Shown: positions 52,386-64,000, numbered from the stretch's first letter. The stretch is DNA of 64,000 bases from Allolobophora icterica (GCA_963556255.1 OY744617.1:31090066-31154065), one strand, 5' to 3'. Notes: a model not told the origin generated them from the letters alone. Program-made: numbers and translations.

Positions 52386-53164
52386 AAATGTCAACGTCCT
52401 CAGAATACTCCCGAGACTTTTCTTTGTATCCTTTGTAGCGCCGTTTCCGTTGTGTACGGGCGATCAATCGTTTACGCAACGTCGCCTTTCCACCGTCGAC
52501 CACAGAAAGTCTGCTGAGAAAGCTAAATGAAGTCAAGCAGACTAGAGCCCTGCGCCGACGTCATAGTATCGGCGGCGGCGCGCCGGTCATATTTGGTCGG
52601 CGGCGGCGGCGCGCCGACGAACAAGAATCGGCGGCGGCGGCGCCCACAAAATGTCGGCGTCGGCGCGGCGCAGCGCGGCGTGCCCTAGTCAAAAACATGA
52701 ATTTTTCCGGGGGGGCAAACATTTTATAAGGGGGCAAAATTTTTCCAGGGGTGCAAAATGACGTTTTTGCATGGAAAATCTATTCACAAATCCATAGGGC
52801 AAATCCCCTTGCCCCTCCTCCGGACGCCCATGTTAGTCACTATGAGAGTTGAACAGCCGTTTGTCCTGTGACCAGTCAAGAGGGCCAAGTTCTCTAGAGC
52901 CACTCCATCACACTGAAGCTAAACTAAATATAAAGGGATTGAAAGAGAAGACACCTTCAGACATTTATTTACCTTACAAATATGAACATCCTTCATTACA
53001 CTGCACATCTGTATAGGTATTGGCAAATTGTAATCAGATGAAGCAACATGCATTTGCATATTGCATGAATACACTGGCATATGCACTGATACAGTGTAGG
53101 CCTACACACCAAGTCACATGGCAGATGCTGGATAACAGCATCCTCCCAGTAAAAGAGGCTGCTA

Positions 53165-53285
53165 AAGCCATGAAGTATAGAATAGAATAGAATAGAATAG
53201 AATATAATAGAATAGAATAGAATATTCTTTATTAAACCAGTTGCGAACCGCATTTTGGTGTAATGCAAAATATGTAAAAAAGTGA
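53165..53285 (-). mobile_element. Retroposon tail (TTCTA)n, antisense
   Basis: TAGAATAGAATAGAATAGAAT followed by ATTCTTTATTAAACCAGTTGC and CGCATTTTGGTG resembles the retroposon 3' ends at 11286 and 55440, with a different tail unit. Confidence 0.65.
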
Positions 53286-53329
53286 AATGTAAATATATAC
53301 GTTTTCTATGGTAATACTCTAGCCGAGTG

Positions 53330-53410
53330 GCCTCACTCCTGTCAATTTTTCAATGAATTTACCAGGTGGTCTGCTGCCCGTTTGAATTGGTGCCACGCCA
53401 TTTAAGGTAT
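53330..53410 (+). mobile_element. Retroposon fragment, family E
   Basis: TGCTGCCCGTTTGAATTGGTGC and ACGCCATTTAAGG match 17150 and 47395. Confidence 0.55.
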
Positions 53411-54111
53411 CCAAACATAGACCATTGTTAGACTAAACTGAAAAAGACTATTCTTGATACTATACGTACTAAGTCAAAACCTAGCTGTGTCAACTGATAC
53501 TGTTTACCTGAATAGATTCCAGCCAAAAGTATTAATCAATTATACCTTCCCTTCAGCAGGAATTAGTTAAATGGCATATCTTGATATTAATAGCACTCAT
53601 AAACTCCTCTAACCTTACAACATTAAGCCAAAAATTATACCATTGTAATAAGACCAGAGACATGAAAGACTACAATCAATAAGTTATAGAATCTATTCAA
53701 CATGAAGGTAACTAATGAGGGAAGACTGTAGTAGGCTACTGTGCTACACATACAAAGCCATGCATTGCATAGTGCTTTTGTTGTCAAGGTATTAAGGAAA
53801 TGGCAACAGGAACAAGTGTATCAAAACAATGGCTACTTGTAACAAGATATTGCTTAAATGATTGTGTGTATCACGGCACAAAGACAAGATCATCAAAGTA
53901 TAAGGACAACGAATTTAGTCAGAAAGACAATGCATTCTTGGTATCAGGATAAAGACCAAAAACATTGTAATCAGCTATGTTCACTCTTTATCTTCTTCAT
54001 TAACACACCAGTTCCTACCAATCAAAGTGCCATTTCTGAGAATAGTTTGCTTATCTTTGCAATATAATGCAAAACATGAAAAATGCAATAATAACAATTA
54101 AGCATATCAAA
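53411..54111. other. Interior of the composite element; no gene
   Basis: AT-rich sequence between the nested fragments and the right GC-rich end. No transposase motif is visible. Confidence 0.4.
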
Positions 54112-54348
54112 CTGGCATCGGCGGCGCGCCGACAGATTGTCGGCGGCGGCGGCGGCGGCGCGCCGACAAACAAAAATCGGCGGCGGCGGCGCCCACGAAA
54201 TGTCGGCGGCGGCGGCGCGGCGCGGCCGGCGCAGGGCTCTAAAGCAGACTGATGCAGTAAACAGGTCTTAAGTCGTGATTAGAAAGATTAGGACTCGGCA
54301 GAGCGAACAGTTTCAAGATATGCTTTTCAGAACCTAAATAGGTCCAGC

Positions 54349-54687
54349 CAGAGCCGTAGCAACAAAGAACGTGGCCCCCTCCGTCCTGGGCCCCTTACAA
54401 TGCGGAAGCTGGAATGCAGTAATATACAATTCGAAATGACGTCCGGAGTCCCTTACAATGCGGAAACTGGAATGCGGTAATATACAATGTACAATTCGAA
54501 ATGACCGGCAGACAACTGAAGTAGCCAACAGATCACTGATGACGTAGCTAATAGCATTATGTAATGTATCAAAACAGTATCATAATGACTTCACGCCGTT
54601 CACGGTTATTTTTTGCCACTTTTAGGAGCCCCCTTCCTTGCGGGGCCCCTCCGGCGGAGGGTATGGAGGGCGGTCGCTACGCCTCTG
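54349..54687. mobile_element. hAT-like MITE (CAGAGSCGTAGC ends), copy 2
   Basis: Same ends and interior as 14807-15087 (GCCCCCTTCCTTGCGGGGCC, GGGCGGTCGCTACGCCTCTG). The flanks are GGTCCAGC and GGATCCAGC, an imperfect duplication. The left half contains a partial internal repeat (CCTTACAATGCGGAA twice). Confidence 0.85.
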
Positions 54688-55139
54688 GATCCAGCCATGC
54701 AGCGTAAAGGATGTGTTCTAGACATGCAGCTGTTACTCTTGTAGCTAACGAAGAAAGGCAATCACTGGACTGGGTCGCGCTGTGGAATACTGAATCGGTT
54801 TGAGAATGTTAGAATCATTATCTACAACGAACACTGCTCTTGAGCAAGTTGCGATGTACGGAAAACAGCGAATGTTTTCAGAAGACCAAAAGCCTTCATG
54901 TCTAAAAACAGCTTAAAGTGTACTTACTATATGTAACTCTTAGCATTCGTTGTGAAAGTTGACAGTGTAAAGCATCCTAGAAGTAGCTTTACTCCTGAAG
55001 ATGCTACATAAATTGTCGTAATTATAATTACAATTACAATCACAATTAGCCTACAGTTAGGCCTACAAGAAATTGATAGCGGTTTGTAAATGCATTCAGT
55101 GCTCCACTGCATGGAAGCCAAATATTTTAACAAAATGTA
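54688..55139. other. No gene seen
   Basis: Unclassified. Ends with ATTACAATTACAATCACAATTAG repeats at about 55025. Confidence 0.35.
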
Positions 55140-55700
55140 AGGATTTTAGCACAATGTAAGGATTTTAGCTCAACGTAAGGATTTGAGCTCAATGTGAGGG
55201 GCACATTTTGTATGACCTGCTCCCGCCGATTAAGCCCTCCGTCTACTATATGAGAACGAGGGCCCACGATCGCGTTATCCCACCTGCCGATAACTTGATG
55301 AGGAAAACTTATATTATTAGAATATTATATGGGAACTTATATAGGCCCTAATGCATATATGTCTCAGTGTTTATATAAATATATGTTGGTAGCAGAAAAT
55401 ATGTATACGATTAGCGGTTGTACACCAAAATGCGGGTAGCAATTGGTTTAATAAAGAATATTCTTATCTTATCTTATCTTAAGTATTGAAAACGATGTAA
55501 CGATTTTAGCACAATGTAAGGATTTTAGCATAATGTAAGAATTTGAGCTCAATATAAGTATTGAAAATAATGCAATGATTTCAGCAGAATGTAAGGATTT
55601 TAGTTCAATGTAAGTAGGGCCTATTGAAAACTATGTCAGGATTTTAACGAAATGTAAGGATTTTAACTCAGTGTAAATAGTTGAGCCAAATGTTAACTTT
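55140..55700. repeat. 19-bp minisatellite interrupted by a retroposon
   Basis: Imperfect units of AATGTAAGGATTTTAGCAC occur at 55130-55200 and again at 55495-55700, with GAGCTC and ACTCA variants. A retroposon separates the two halves. Confidence 0.8.
55200..55487 (+). mobile_element. Retroposon with (TTATC)n tail
   Basis: Plus-strand copy of the element inserted at the stop of gene 1 (11286-11577). Shared blocks are GGGCCCACGATCGCGTTATCC, GATAACTTGATGAGG, CACCAAAATGCGG and TTTAATAAAGAATATTCTTATC. Confidence 0.8.
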
Positions 55701-55954
55701 GAGTCTAGAGTATTTAAGGATTTGAACACAATATAGAAACTTGAGCAAAATAAACAGATTTGAGCATAAAACAAAATTTGAATATAGGCCTAATGTCCGG
55801 ATTTGTATGTTCTGGGCATAAATAGAGGGGTATGGTACACTCAGTCCAGAAAGTATGGGTACGGATAACCCTCGTATAACCCATGGAAATTTACTCCTGT
55901 GGCGTATTGGTATGATTTGAGAACAGCAGCAGGAGTGTGATGAGAAGAATTAAG

Positions 55955-56035
55955 AAAGACGAGGAGGAGGAGGAGGAGGAGGAGGAGGAGGAGGAGGAGG
56001 AGGAAGAAAAGTAGAAGGAGGAGGAGGATATTTAT
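55955..56035. repeat. (GGA)n microsatellite
   Basis: About 15 pure AGG units, then an imperfect GAA/GGA tract. Confidence 0.95.
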
Positions 56036-56344
56036 AGAAGCAGGTTGCATAGGAGGAGGACGATGAGGAGGGATATGAAAACTCTATCAGATATTCAATT
56101 AACTTCACTGATGAAACTTTGATTCCTTGTTATGTTTCTTTCATTCACACATCGAGAAAATTTAGAGCCTTATTATTATGATCACAGGCCTAAAAAATCT
56201 CTTATTGTGTATATAATATGTATATCGACATGGACATGCATTTAGACATGAATATGCATTTGGGGTATATATATTTATATTATATGTATATGTACGCTAA
56301 TATGTATGTATATGTATATGTGCATATGAATATGTATATATATA

Positions 56345-56475
56345 TATATATTAAATGGAATCGAAGGAAGAATGGAAGGGAAAAGGATGAGAGGAAGACT
56401 TGGAATGGATGATGAAGGACGGTTACGAACCTTGCTAGGGAGGCAGAGAACCGGAAGAAGAAGAAGAAAATATTG
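56345..56475 (+). mobile_element. Possible LINE C-terminal fragment
   Basis: Translates as IEGRMEGKRMRGRLGMDDEG. This resembles the basic G-K-R-x-R-G-R-P block near the C-terminus of RTE/Jockey-type LINE proteins. A short match, so tentative. Preceded by ATGTAT repeats (56225-56345). Confidence 0.45.
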
Positions 56476-57039
56476 AATGGCTAATATATGTGTATGTGAT
56501 TCATAAATCTGAATGTACTAATATATAGGAACCATCTTGGAGGTTCTATGTATACACGTTTCTGCTTTAATGGTCTAAGATGCATATGGAAATAAAACTG
56601 AGAAAGGGTGACCCTGCCAGCGGAACGGTACGATTCCTTTTGGGTTTATTCGTTGCACACATGAACTGCTGTAACAAATAATACTGTAATACAAACCTTT
56701 GTGTTGGTGATCGATAAAGCATGTGAATTGAATGGAATCGAACACATGTATAAGTTATTATTGATATTAATACTTTAAAGTATTGTGGTTGACCAGATTT
56801 CAGTCTTTACACATCTTTACAAACTATGGTGGATTATATTCCTTTCACAATCATGTGGCTACTATTGATGGATCTTATCCATACTGCTTCCAACCAAATG
56901 TCCCCTTAATTCCTGCTATGCTTAGAAGCACTCGTCAACAAGTAATCAAAATGTGCTATATAAATTGCCTATATACATCTATATATACATCTTAGCATAC
57001 ATACACATATTAAATACATATATCCATGTACTTATTATC
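56476..57039. other. No gene seen
   Basis: AT-rich, with no convincing ORF or element. Confidence 0.35.
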
Positions 57040-57215
57040 ATTACGCATTTATTAAGCGTCGTTACCTAACGACCAACAATATCAATCGATGGCGAAGAGC
57101 AATTCTGTGTGAAGAACTTGGTCACAGTTCATACACAGTAACCGTCTCAAAGGAGACTTGAACTTGTGCCCTTTGCATTATAAGGCGAGCACTCGAACCA
57201 ATCATCTACTGTTTC
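57040..57215 (-). mobile_element. tRNA-derived SINE, family B, antisense
   Basis: The reverse complement reads GTAGATGATTGGTTCGAGTG, CTCGCCTTATAATGCAAAGG, AAGTTCAAGTCTCC (box B-like), GAGACGGTTACTGTGT and CGCCATCGATTGAT. It matches 61045-61240. Confidence 0.75.
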
Positions 57216-57302
57216 ACATATAAAGGAAGAACTGACTGGAGCACGTTTGCAATTTCTCGGTCCCTGTAGTTTATTACTCGACGAAAATAATACAAAGACG
57301 AT

Positions 57303-57305
<3 letters not shown>

Positions 57306-57378
<73 letters not shown>

Positions 57379-57380
57379 TA
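57306..57380. repeat. (AT)n microsatellite
   Basis: About 34 AT units, immediately followed by CATATATAG. Confidence 0.95.
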
Positions 57381-57661
57381 GACCTTTTACATAGATATAT
57401 ACTGCTTCCTTTCGCGTGCAAGGAATGGCTGTTGGCCATTTCGACAGTCATGAAATTCGTTGTTTATGGTGTGGTTCATCTCCAACGAAATTGAAACGTC
57501 CAAAGTTCTCGATATGAAACATTGCCTTAAAACAAAGCACTGAGTATTCTCATTAGCGTAACAACGCGGCTTTAAAGAAAGCTGCACGAGGCATCGGCAA
57601 TGGCGCACCAATAACTGTAGTCCGGCGATACGGTCTATTAAGGTAAGGCACGCAAATATAT

Positions 57662-58170
<509 letters not shown>

Positions 58171-58440
58171 GCGTCTACCACTGGGGTGGGGGTGGGAGAA
58201 CGATCTCCCACCAGGGGGTTACGTTCTGGAAAAATGGTCAGAACACAGTTTAATGAACATTTATAGTATAATAACTTCTTATTTCAGTTCTTTATAGCTT
58301 GTAATAACTTTTGTTATGGACCTTGCATGATGTTGATGTATATAATAAGTTAATTTACAGTTCTGAGTGACTTCTGAGCCTCTTATATCTAAGTCGGCCA
58401 GAGTGGGAGGTTGTTCTCCCATTCCAGGTGGGGTAGATGC
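58171..58440. other. Short spacer between arrays
   Basis: GGTGGGGGTGGGAGAACGATCTCCCACC and, at 58400, GGGAGGTTGTTCTCCCATTCC are G-rich with partial inverted symmetry. No gene. Confidence 0.4.
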
Positions 58441-59640
58441 CACTGAGAGGGAGGGAGACAGACAGGCAGACAGACAGACAGACAGAAAGACAGAAACAGA
58501 AACAGAAACAGAAACAGAAACAGAAACAGAGACAGACAGACAGAGACAGACAGAGACAGAGAGAGACAGACAGAGACAGAGAGACAGAGAGAGAAAGACA
58601 GAGAGAGAGAGGAAGAGAGAAAGACCCACGACAACGTCTTTCCTAGCTGAACTAAACATAAGTCTTACTACGTTCTGTAAGAAGATCACAGAGGCTACGA
58701 AATCAGCGTAAGGAACTGTCTCAGGAAATGCAATCGTTGCAGAAGCTGTGTCCCAGTGACTGATCAGATCTCGTAAACGAGAAGTTATGTGTCTACTGCG
58801 GAAGTTCATTTAGACAAAATTGAAATGCGTAGCGCCGACAACATCTTCCTTTTTTTAGCCCGACGTGTAAACGAGACGGCTACGTCATCTGATAACTGTA
58901 GACGAACAGAGAAACAGGCAGAGAGAGATACAAATAGAGACAGCGAAAGAGACAGAGAGAGACAGCAAGAGACATACATAGAGAAACAGTGAGAGATACA
59001 TAGCAAGAGAGAGAGAGTGAGAAACAGAGGGAGAAGCAGAGACAGATAGAGTGAGAGACAGACAGACAGACAGACAGCCAGATACAGAAAGAGAGAGAGC
59101 GTGATAAAGAGAGAGAGAGACAGAGAGATAGAGAGAGATAGAGAGCTAAAGCATACAGACAGATAGTTAAACAGAGAGACAGACAGACAGACAGAGAGAG
59201 ATGAAGAGAGACAAAGACAGACAGAGAGATAGGGAGAGAGACAGATAGACAGACAGATAGAGAGAGACAGAAACATAGAGAGAGATAGAGACAGACAGAC
59301 AGTTAAACAGAGAGACAGAGAGATAGAGACAGATAGAAACAGTAAAACAGAGAGAGAAAGAGAGAGAAGGAGGGAGAGAAGAGAGAGAGAGAGAGGGAGG
59401 GAGGGAGCGAGGGAGGGAGGGAGGGAGGGAGCGAGGGAGGGAGGGATGGAGGGAGGGAGGGAGGGAGGGAGGGAGGGAGGGAGGGAGGGAGGGAGGGAGG
59501 GAGGGAGGGAGGGAGGGAGGGAGGGAGGGAGGGAGGGAGGGAGGGAGGGAGGGAGGGAGGGAGGGAGGGAGGGAGGGAGGGAGGGAGGGAGGGAGGGAAG
59601 GAGGGAGGGAGGGAGGGAGGGAGGGAGGGAGGGAGGGAGG
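58441..59640. repeat. Purine arrays: (GACAGA), (AAACAG), (GAGA), (GGGA)n
   Basis: Imperfect GACAGA/AAACAG repeats at 58441-58620 and 58905-59385, separated by about 280 bp of unique sequence, then about 60 GGGA units at 59396-59640. The SLSLSLS and LPPSLPPS frames are repeat translations. Confidence 0.95.
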
Positions 59641-60118
59641 ATTCAGATCTAAATACATTCTTTTGCTCATCGATCATTTCCTGTCTCCATCTCTCTTTCA
59701 TCGTCCACCTTCTGCTCGGTTGTGTCTTTCAAAGGTAATTAATTACTCCCAGACATCCGAAACATCGTCTTAAGCTGAAAAGTCATATCTACTGTAACGA
59801 CAGACATCACAGGGCTCCCTCTTCTTCCCTCTATTTCTCCCGCTATCGCTGCCTCTCCCCTCTCTCTGAGCTGATTACTTGCAACGATCCCTGCAAGTAA
59901 TTCGCGCTCACTTATGCATGTCATAATTTTTACCGGTATAAGCTGGGAAGTTAAAGGCAAGTGATGCGATGTCAAGGACCAGCTTGGGACTCGTTCAGGA
60001 GCGGCTCAATGACTAAGTAAAATGAGCATCTACTATATTGGTGCTTCAATAGCTTCAGCGTTCCCCCATCGGTCGTTCCCTGAATGAATATGGGGAGAAT
60101 TTCGTGGGATTGAAAGTA
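59641..60118. other. No gene seen
   Basis: Unique-looking; no ORF with a family signature. Confidence 0.35.
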
Positions 60119-60456
60119 GATTAATGAGATTAGATTAGATTAGATAGGATTGGATTGGATTACATTAGATTACAATAGATTATATCGGATTCCATTAGAT
60201 TACAATAGATTACATTAGATTACAATAGATTACATCGGATTCCATTAGATTACAATAGATTGGATTAGATTACAATAGATTATATCGGATTCCATTAGAT
60301 TACAATAGATTACATTAGATTACAATAGATTACATCGGATTCCATTAGATTACAATAGATTAGATTACAATAGATTACATCGGATTCCATTAGATTACAA
60401 TAGTTAGATTACAATAGATTACATCTGATTGCAATAGATTACAATAGATTAGATAC
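60119..60456. repeat. GATTA-based minisatellite with higher-order units
   Basis: Built from GATTACAATA and GATTACATCGGATTCCATTA sub-units arranged in repeats of roughly 40-60 bp. It ends GATTAGATACTGGATTAAAAG. Confidence 0.9.
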
Positions 60457-61040
60457 TGGATTAAAAGCAGGCTCTCTTGTCATCATTTGATTTTCTTCTG
60501 TATGTTTACGATATACTGACATCCTTTAATTTTCTCTTTTCAATTTATTTCTGTATTTTCTTGCCATCAGTTGAGTCTTCAAATCTTTGTTACTCTAACG
60601 GCACTGACGCCTATTGTTACGAGGACTAACCGCAAAATCCATTTGGTTAGTCTGACCATTGAAGGGCACATCTGTCTGACTTTTCCTCGCCAGACCAATC
60701 AATTCTTGCTCGCTTTTCCTCTTCCTTCACCGTCATCCATTCTTCTCTAGACACATCAATCAATCATTCTGCCAATCAATCAATTAGTCAATTAACCAGA
60801 CCCCAGTATGTGACACGGTGTTGGCGTTCACAGTCTTTTCTTATTGCGGTCATGAATCATTCGCGTTTGCGCAGGACAACGTTATTTCAATTCATGTGTC
60901 AGAAAGCTCCTTTCTATTAGCCACGGCCTCTTTCGTATATAGCGCTATTCTTTAGGTGCATCCGGCTGGCTCAAGAACCCTTTGAAAATGACCGCGACGG
61001 TCAGTAATTCCATGACCATAATTGGTGCAACAGAAAAGCA
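60457..61040. other. No gene seen
   Basis: Contains short CAATCAATCAAT tracts at about 60750-60790. No ORF or element recognised. Confidence 0.35.
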
Positions 61041-61044
61041 CAAG

Positions 61045-61240
61045 CGGAGAACATGTCAGGCAAAGTAGTCGAATGGATGGAGTGCTCGCCTTGTAACGCG
61101 GAGAGTACGGGTTCGAGCCCCGCTCAGGCGGTCACTGTGTAAGGATCTCGACAAGGTCCTTCACGTACAGTTGCTCAGCGCCATCGATTGATGCTTAGTC
61201 ATTTCATTGGAGCTACATAAATGTTCAATTACAATCACAG
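61045..61240 (+). mobile_element. tRNA-derived SINE, family B
   Basis: AAAGTAGTCGAATGGATGG and GAGTGCTCGCCTTGTAACG (box A side) and GGGTTCGAGCCCC (box B) form a good tRNA-like head. The body is CACTGTGTAAGGATCTCG, then TCCTTCACGTACAG. The 3' end is GGAGCTACATAAATGTTCAAT. The head lacks a full cloverleaf, so I do not call it a tRNA gene. Confidence 0.75.
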
Positions 61241-61344
61241 TTTGTTATTCAGCTAAGAATACTAGCTGTTTATGATTATGCAGCGTTCAACCTCTTTTCC
61301 AACAAACCAAAGCATTTCGATTTTGAGAGCGGTTCACTCGTCTT

Positions 61345-61600
61345 TTGCGGGTGCTCGACGGTTTAATCGTTAACATACTGGACTGCCAGTCGAGAAGTGG
61401 AGGGGGGGTCAAATCCCCGCCAGGGCAGAAATTTGGTTCGAGATTTCTGATCCACCTTCACCCCCTAGCCAACTCGGCTATAGTAAATACACTGACCGCA
61501 CTTGTTGGAAGATGAGACGGCGAGGGAGAGGACTGGCCACCCGCCGTCATATGCCGAGGCTAAAAAATGAAGTCAATAACACTTCATACCCATGACTGCT
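61345..61600 (+). mobile_element. tRNA-derived SINE, family A
   Basis: TTTAATCGTTAACATACTGGA and GGTCAAATCCCCGCC form the head, then GGCAGAAATTTGGTTCGAGA, CTAGCCAACTCGGCTATAGT and GAGACGGCGAGGGAGAGGAC. It ends GAAGTCAATAACACTTCAT. Confidence 0.85.
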
Positions 61601-61624
61601 TCAGGGCTAGCTTAAGGGACTGCT

Positions 61625-61715
61625 CCTCATCATCTTCCTCCTCTATCTCCACCTATATATCCTCCTCCTCCTTCTCCTCCTCCTCTCCCTCCTCCTCCCT
61701 CTCCTGCTGTATTAT
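61625..61715. repeat. Pyrimidine-rich (TCC)n-like tract
   Basis: CTCCTCCTCCTT-type imperfect repeat just downstream of the SINE. Confidence 0.8.
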
Positions 61716-61784
61716 TGCTTCTACTTCAAGCGTTTACTTCACAACTGAAGCCGGTACCTAAAACGTGCTCATCAATTAATTAGT

Positions 61785-62035
61785 TATCGTTGGTGTCCGG
61801 CCCGTAGCTTTAGAGTGACGCTTTAAAATAAATTTAGAGTTCACGATTACGATTAAACGGTTGTCGCAACTTATTCTTCCTTTCCAGTCTGGTCATTCAG
61901 ATTTTGTTCTTCACACGGGACTTCTGGACGACCCGTCCTACTTGACGCAGCGCTCTTGAATAAGCCAGTGCCCTGCGTTTAGCTTCCAAGAAGTGCTTTA
62001 GAGAAATCGAACTTAAGCTTTGGGTTAAGATTAAA
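61785..62035 (+). mobile_element. Two retroposon 3' ends, family D
   Basis: One ends near 61860 (GTCCGGCCCGTAGCTTTAGAG, GAGTTCACGATTACGATTA). Another, at 61920-62035, has CTTGAATAAGCCAGTGCCC and GCGTTTAGCTTCCAAGAAGTG. Same family as 17580. Confidence 0.6.
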
Positions 62036-62614
62036 TACATCACGTTGCCGTTCCAAATTCCATCATATATTATTTAACATTGCTTATTTTGGGAAGGCCA
62101 GTGATATCCGCAGGATTTGCTCAGCCTGGCAGATGTTGAGAGGCACGTAAGTAAGTAGCAGTTTATTCGTCACCAAATAAAGCAATATCACAATAATAGC
62201 ACTTATACTAAGACGGTGGCAGGCGACCGGAGAGAGTCTCGTGAGAGCCAGGGATGCAGAAATTCTTGGTCGACCACCTTGACGGTCGTATCGGCCAATT
62301 AATCCCTTCGGGCTCGTTGACCAACCGTCCAAATCTTCTCCGACGGCCGACTTCGGGCTTTGGGATGATCAATTGTTAGTGTGGTGCAAGATCGGTACCC
62401 TTGCGAATACTATTCCGCCTCAGCCACTTTTTTATTGTCAAGGCGAATTTTAAAGTATCCTACTGTCTAGCATTACATTCTTCCCGTGTCTATTCAGAAG
62501 GCCGAGGAGTAATCAAGATGTCAGAGAATTAAAAAAAACAATTGAAATTCTATCTATTGTTTTACTTTAAGCAGTTGACTTTATTGACATTATGAAGCTC
62601 ACTAGACAAAGCTC
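62036..62614. other. No gene seen
   Basis: Includes an AAGTAAGTAGCAGTTTATTCG stretch at about 62148 that may be a minus-strand retroposon tail. Otherwise unclassified. Confidence 0.35.
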
Positions 62615-62705
62615 GCTTCTGACAAAGCTCGTGAATAAGCTGGTGCTCTGCGCTTAGCTTGACAGTGGCGCGTTAGAAAATTGGAGATTACGATTACGAT
62701 TACAT
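62615..62705 (+). mobile_element. Retroposon 3' end, family D
   Basis: CTCGTGAATAAGCTGGTGC, then GCGCTTAGCTTGACAGTGG and GGAGATTACGATTACGATTA. The clearest copy of the family tail. Confidence 0.65.
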
Positions 62706-64000
62706 TGTTACCGTAACATTTACAGTCGCAGAAGTCTTCGTAGCAAACTTTGATACGAAACAATGTTTTAGTAAGAGAAAAAACGATGGAGTTTTCAGTG
62801 TTTAACGACTTCTTCTGACTGCCAGTGGCGTTGACGTCGTCCTCCCCTTTATTCAGGCTTGGGACTGGCACCACTGCGGAAGTTGACAGGAGCTAAAACA
62901 GTGCCCGAGCAGTTTGTACTAATACAGTCACAGACATGTATTGTGTCGAGAGTCGAGACGTGATTTCAACTAACGAGACTGCAGTTAACAGTGCTCCGAC
63001 GTTATCGGTCACGCAAACCAGTCACAATATTTTCGACGGAACTCCTATCGCCCCGGTTCCGAATTATCTTCACACCTTCAAGCGCGCAGCAAACGCTCGA
63101 ACCACAGCATCCGTTTAGCAGATGCTGAGCGAAGAGAATTCACATCGAGAACGGAGTAGTTCAGCTGTTTTGATGCGCGCACCTGCCCTGTTGAGTATAG
63201 AAGCGACCGCGCGCCATACCTCTCTGCTCATTCGGCGCATCTCAGGACACGCGGTTTCAGCAGCTAGTCTTCTCAGAGATTCACAATAGCGACGGGAATA
63301 TTGGACGCAAGTTCAGGTGTCGAAAGAACAAGAGATCTCGAACGGTATTGTCTCGAAAGTCATTATTCAAACGGTATTGTCTCGAAAGTCATTGTTCATT
63401 CGCGGCGGCGCAGACTTCAAAGTATACCACCCATTGTTGTTGTAATTGCAAATTTATAAAGTGCTGCTTCGAGAACAAGTAGGACCTAATCAGAAGCGCT
63501 CAATTATACGCTAGCCTAGAGCGATGCTGTATGTCGCTGAGAACGGTTCGGTAGTTACTGACAACGGCAGGCACTATAGCTTACGATTACTTATTGTCTG
63601 CTTCGGATAGAGGATAATTAACGAACGTGGCATGAGGTTCACAGTATGAGGTTGTTCGGATGACCAATAGACAGTAATATAATAGAATGTAATATAATAT
63701 ATAATATAAAATATCATATTATAAGAGGTTTTAAGAGGTTCAGAATAATTACATGCGATCTGTTATAGAACCACTCATGGGCGGCGACACCGGGGTCGAG
63801 GGGGAGACGACCCCACCTTTAACAGTGGGAGAACACAGTTTACAGTTCCCCCCCCCCCCACATTTTGATGAAACACCAAAAAGTCAACAAATTTCACGCG
63901 TGAAAAACATTTTCACCTCTTTTTTGACGAGAACAGTTCAATTCCTTTTACGTGTAAATAATGTATGAATGAAAGAGGAAACCGCATTCCATCGGCGGAA
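62706..64000. other. No gene seen
   Basis: Unclassified. Features are a 19-bp direct repeat (AACGGTATTGTCTCGAAAG) at about 63341 and 63370, a TAATATAATA-rich tract at 63675-63720, and a C run at 63850. The sequence GGGCGGCGACACCGGGGTCGAG at 63780 resembles hAT-type ends elsewhere, but its partner is not in the window. Confidence 0.35.

Larger units (their letters stand above)
52543..54241. mobile_element. Composite hAT-like element with very GC-rich ends
   Basis: It begins TAGAGCCCTGCGCCG and ends CGGCGCAGGGCTCTA, flanked by AAGCAGAC (52535-52542 and 54242-54249). Just inside, 52560-52690 and 54112-54235 are GGCGGCGGCGGCGCGCCGAC-rich and match each other in the same orientation, not inverted. 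The AT-rich interior holds a GGGGGGCAAA hAT-like fragment (52700-52830), a LINE tail and a family E piece. No transposase is visible. Confidence 0.8.

Noticed and set aside
61070..61140. tRNA gene
   Set aside because: Box A and box B-like sequences occur, but no complete cloverleaf can be drawn and the body matches other dispersed copies, so it is a SINE head.

Overview
This is eukaryotic DNA, almost certainly from an invertebrate animal. It is AT-rich, dense in long microsatellites, LINE fragments, tRNA-derived SINEs and hAT-like DNA transposons, and its three main genes have no introns inside the coding region. I see no bacterial operon structure, no CRISPR array and no true tRNA or rRNA gene. 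The phylum cannot be fixed from the sequence. The Mab-21/cGAS-like family, the C2H2 zinc-finger gene and the SINE-rich background fit a marine invertebrate such as a mollusc, brachiopod, hemichordate or echinoderm.

Positions 1-35230 are a tandem segmental duplication. The basic unit, seen least interrupted at 26473-33440 (about 7 kb), is roughly 4 kb of non-coding flank followed by one intact ORF of 953-959 codons. Three complete genes are present (8409-11285, 23593-26472, 30579-33440), and a fourth unit is cut off at about 35230 before its gene. Flank details show that units 1 and 3 resemble each other, as do units 2 and 4. This suggests a two-unit block was duplicated (A-B to A-B-A-B). Units 1 and 2 have been swollen by transposons. 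Several of these can be dated relative to the duplication because the homologous empty site survives in another unit.

Each tandem gene encodes an N-terminal Mab-21-type nucleotidyltransferase fold, the family that contains cGAS and the cGAS-like receptors (cGLRs). It keeps the GS motif, a D-x-D pair and a later candidate acidic residue. A C-terminal region of about 570-600 residues follows, probably all-helical, whose function I do not recognise. This array is the best candidate for a little-described system: a locally expanding family of possible innate-immune nucleotidyl transferases or ligand receptors.

Positions 35230-48700 hold no gene I can support. They contain a dispersed repeat, very long (ATCC)n, (TATC)n, (TC)n, (TGGA)n, (GATA)n and (GACA)n arrays, a foldback minisatellite (about 38.6-39.45 kb), a GTTA-rich hAT-like foldback element, a tRNA-derived SINE, and a 2.3 kb DNA transposon with a decayed transposase. 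Positions 48766-49890 (minus strand) encode a C2H2 zinc-finger protein whose upstream fingers have decayed. The rest, to 64000, is LINE fragments, hAT-like MITEs (one a composite with extremely GC-rich ends), minisatellites, microsatellites and SINEs, with no supported gene after the zinc-finger gene.
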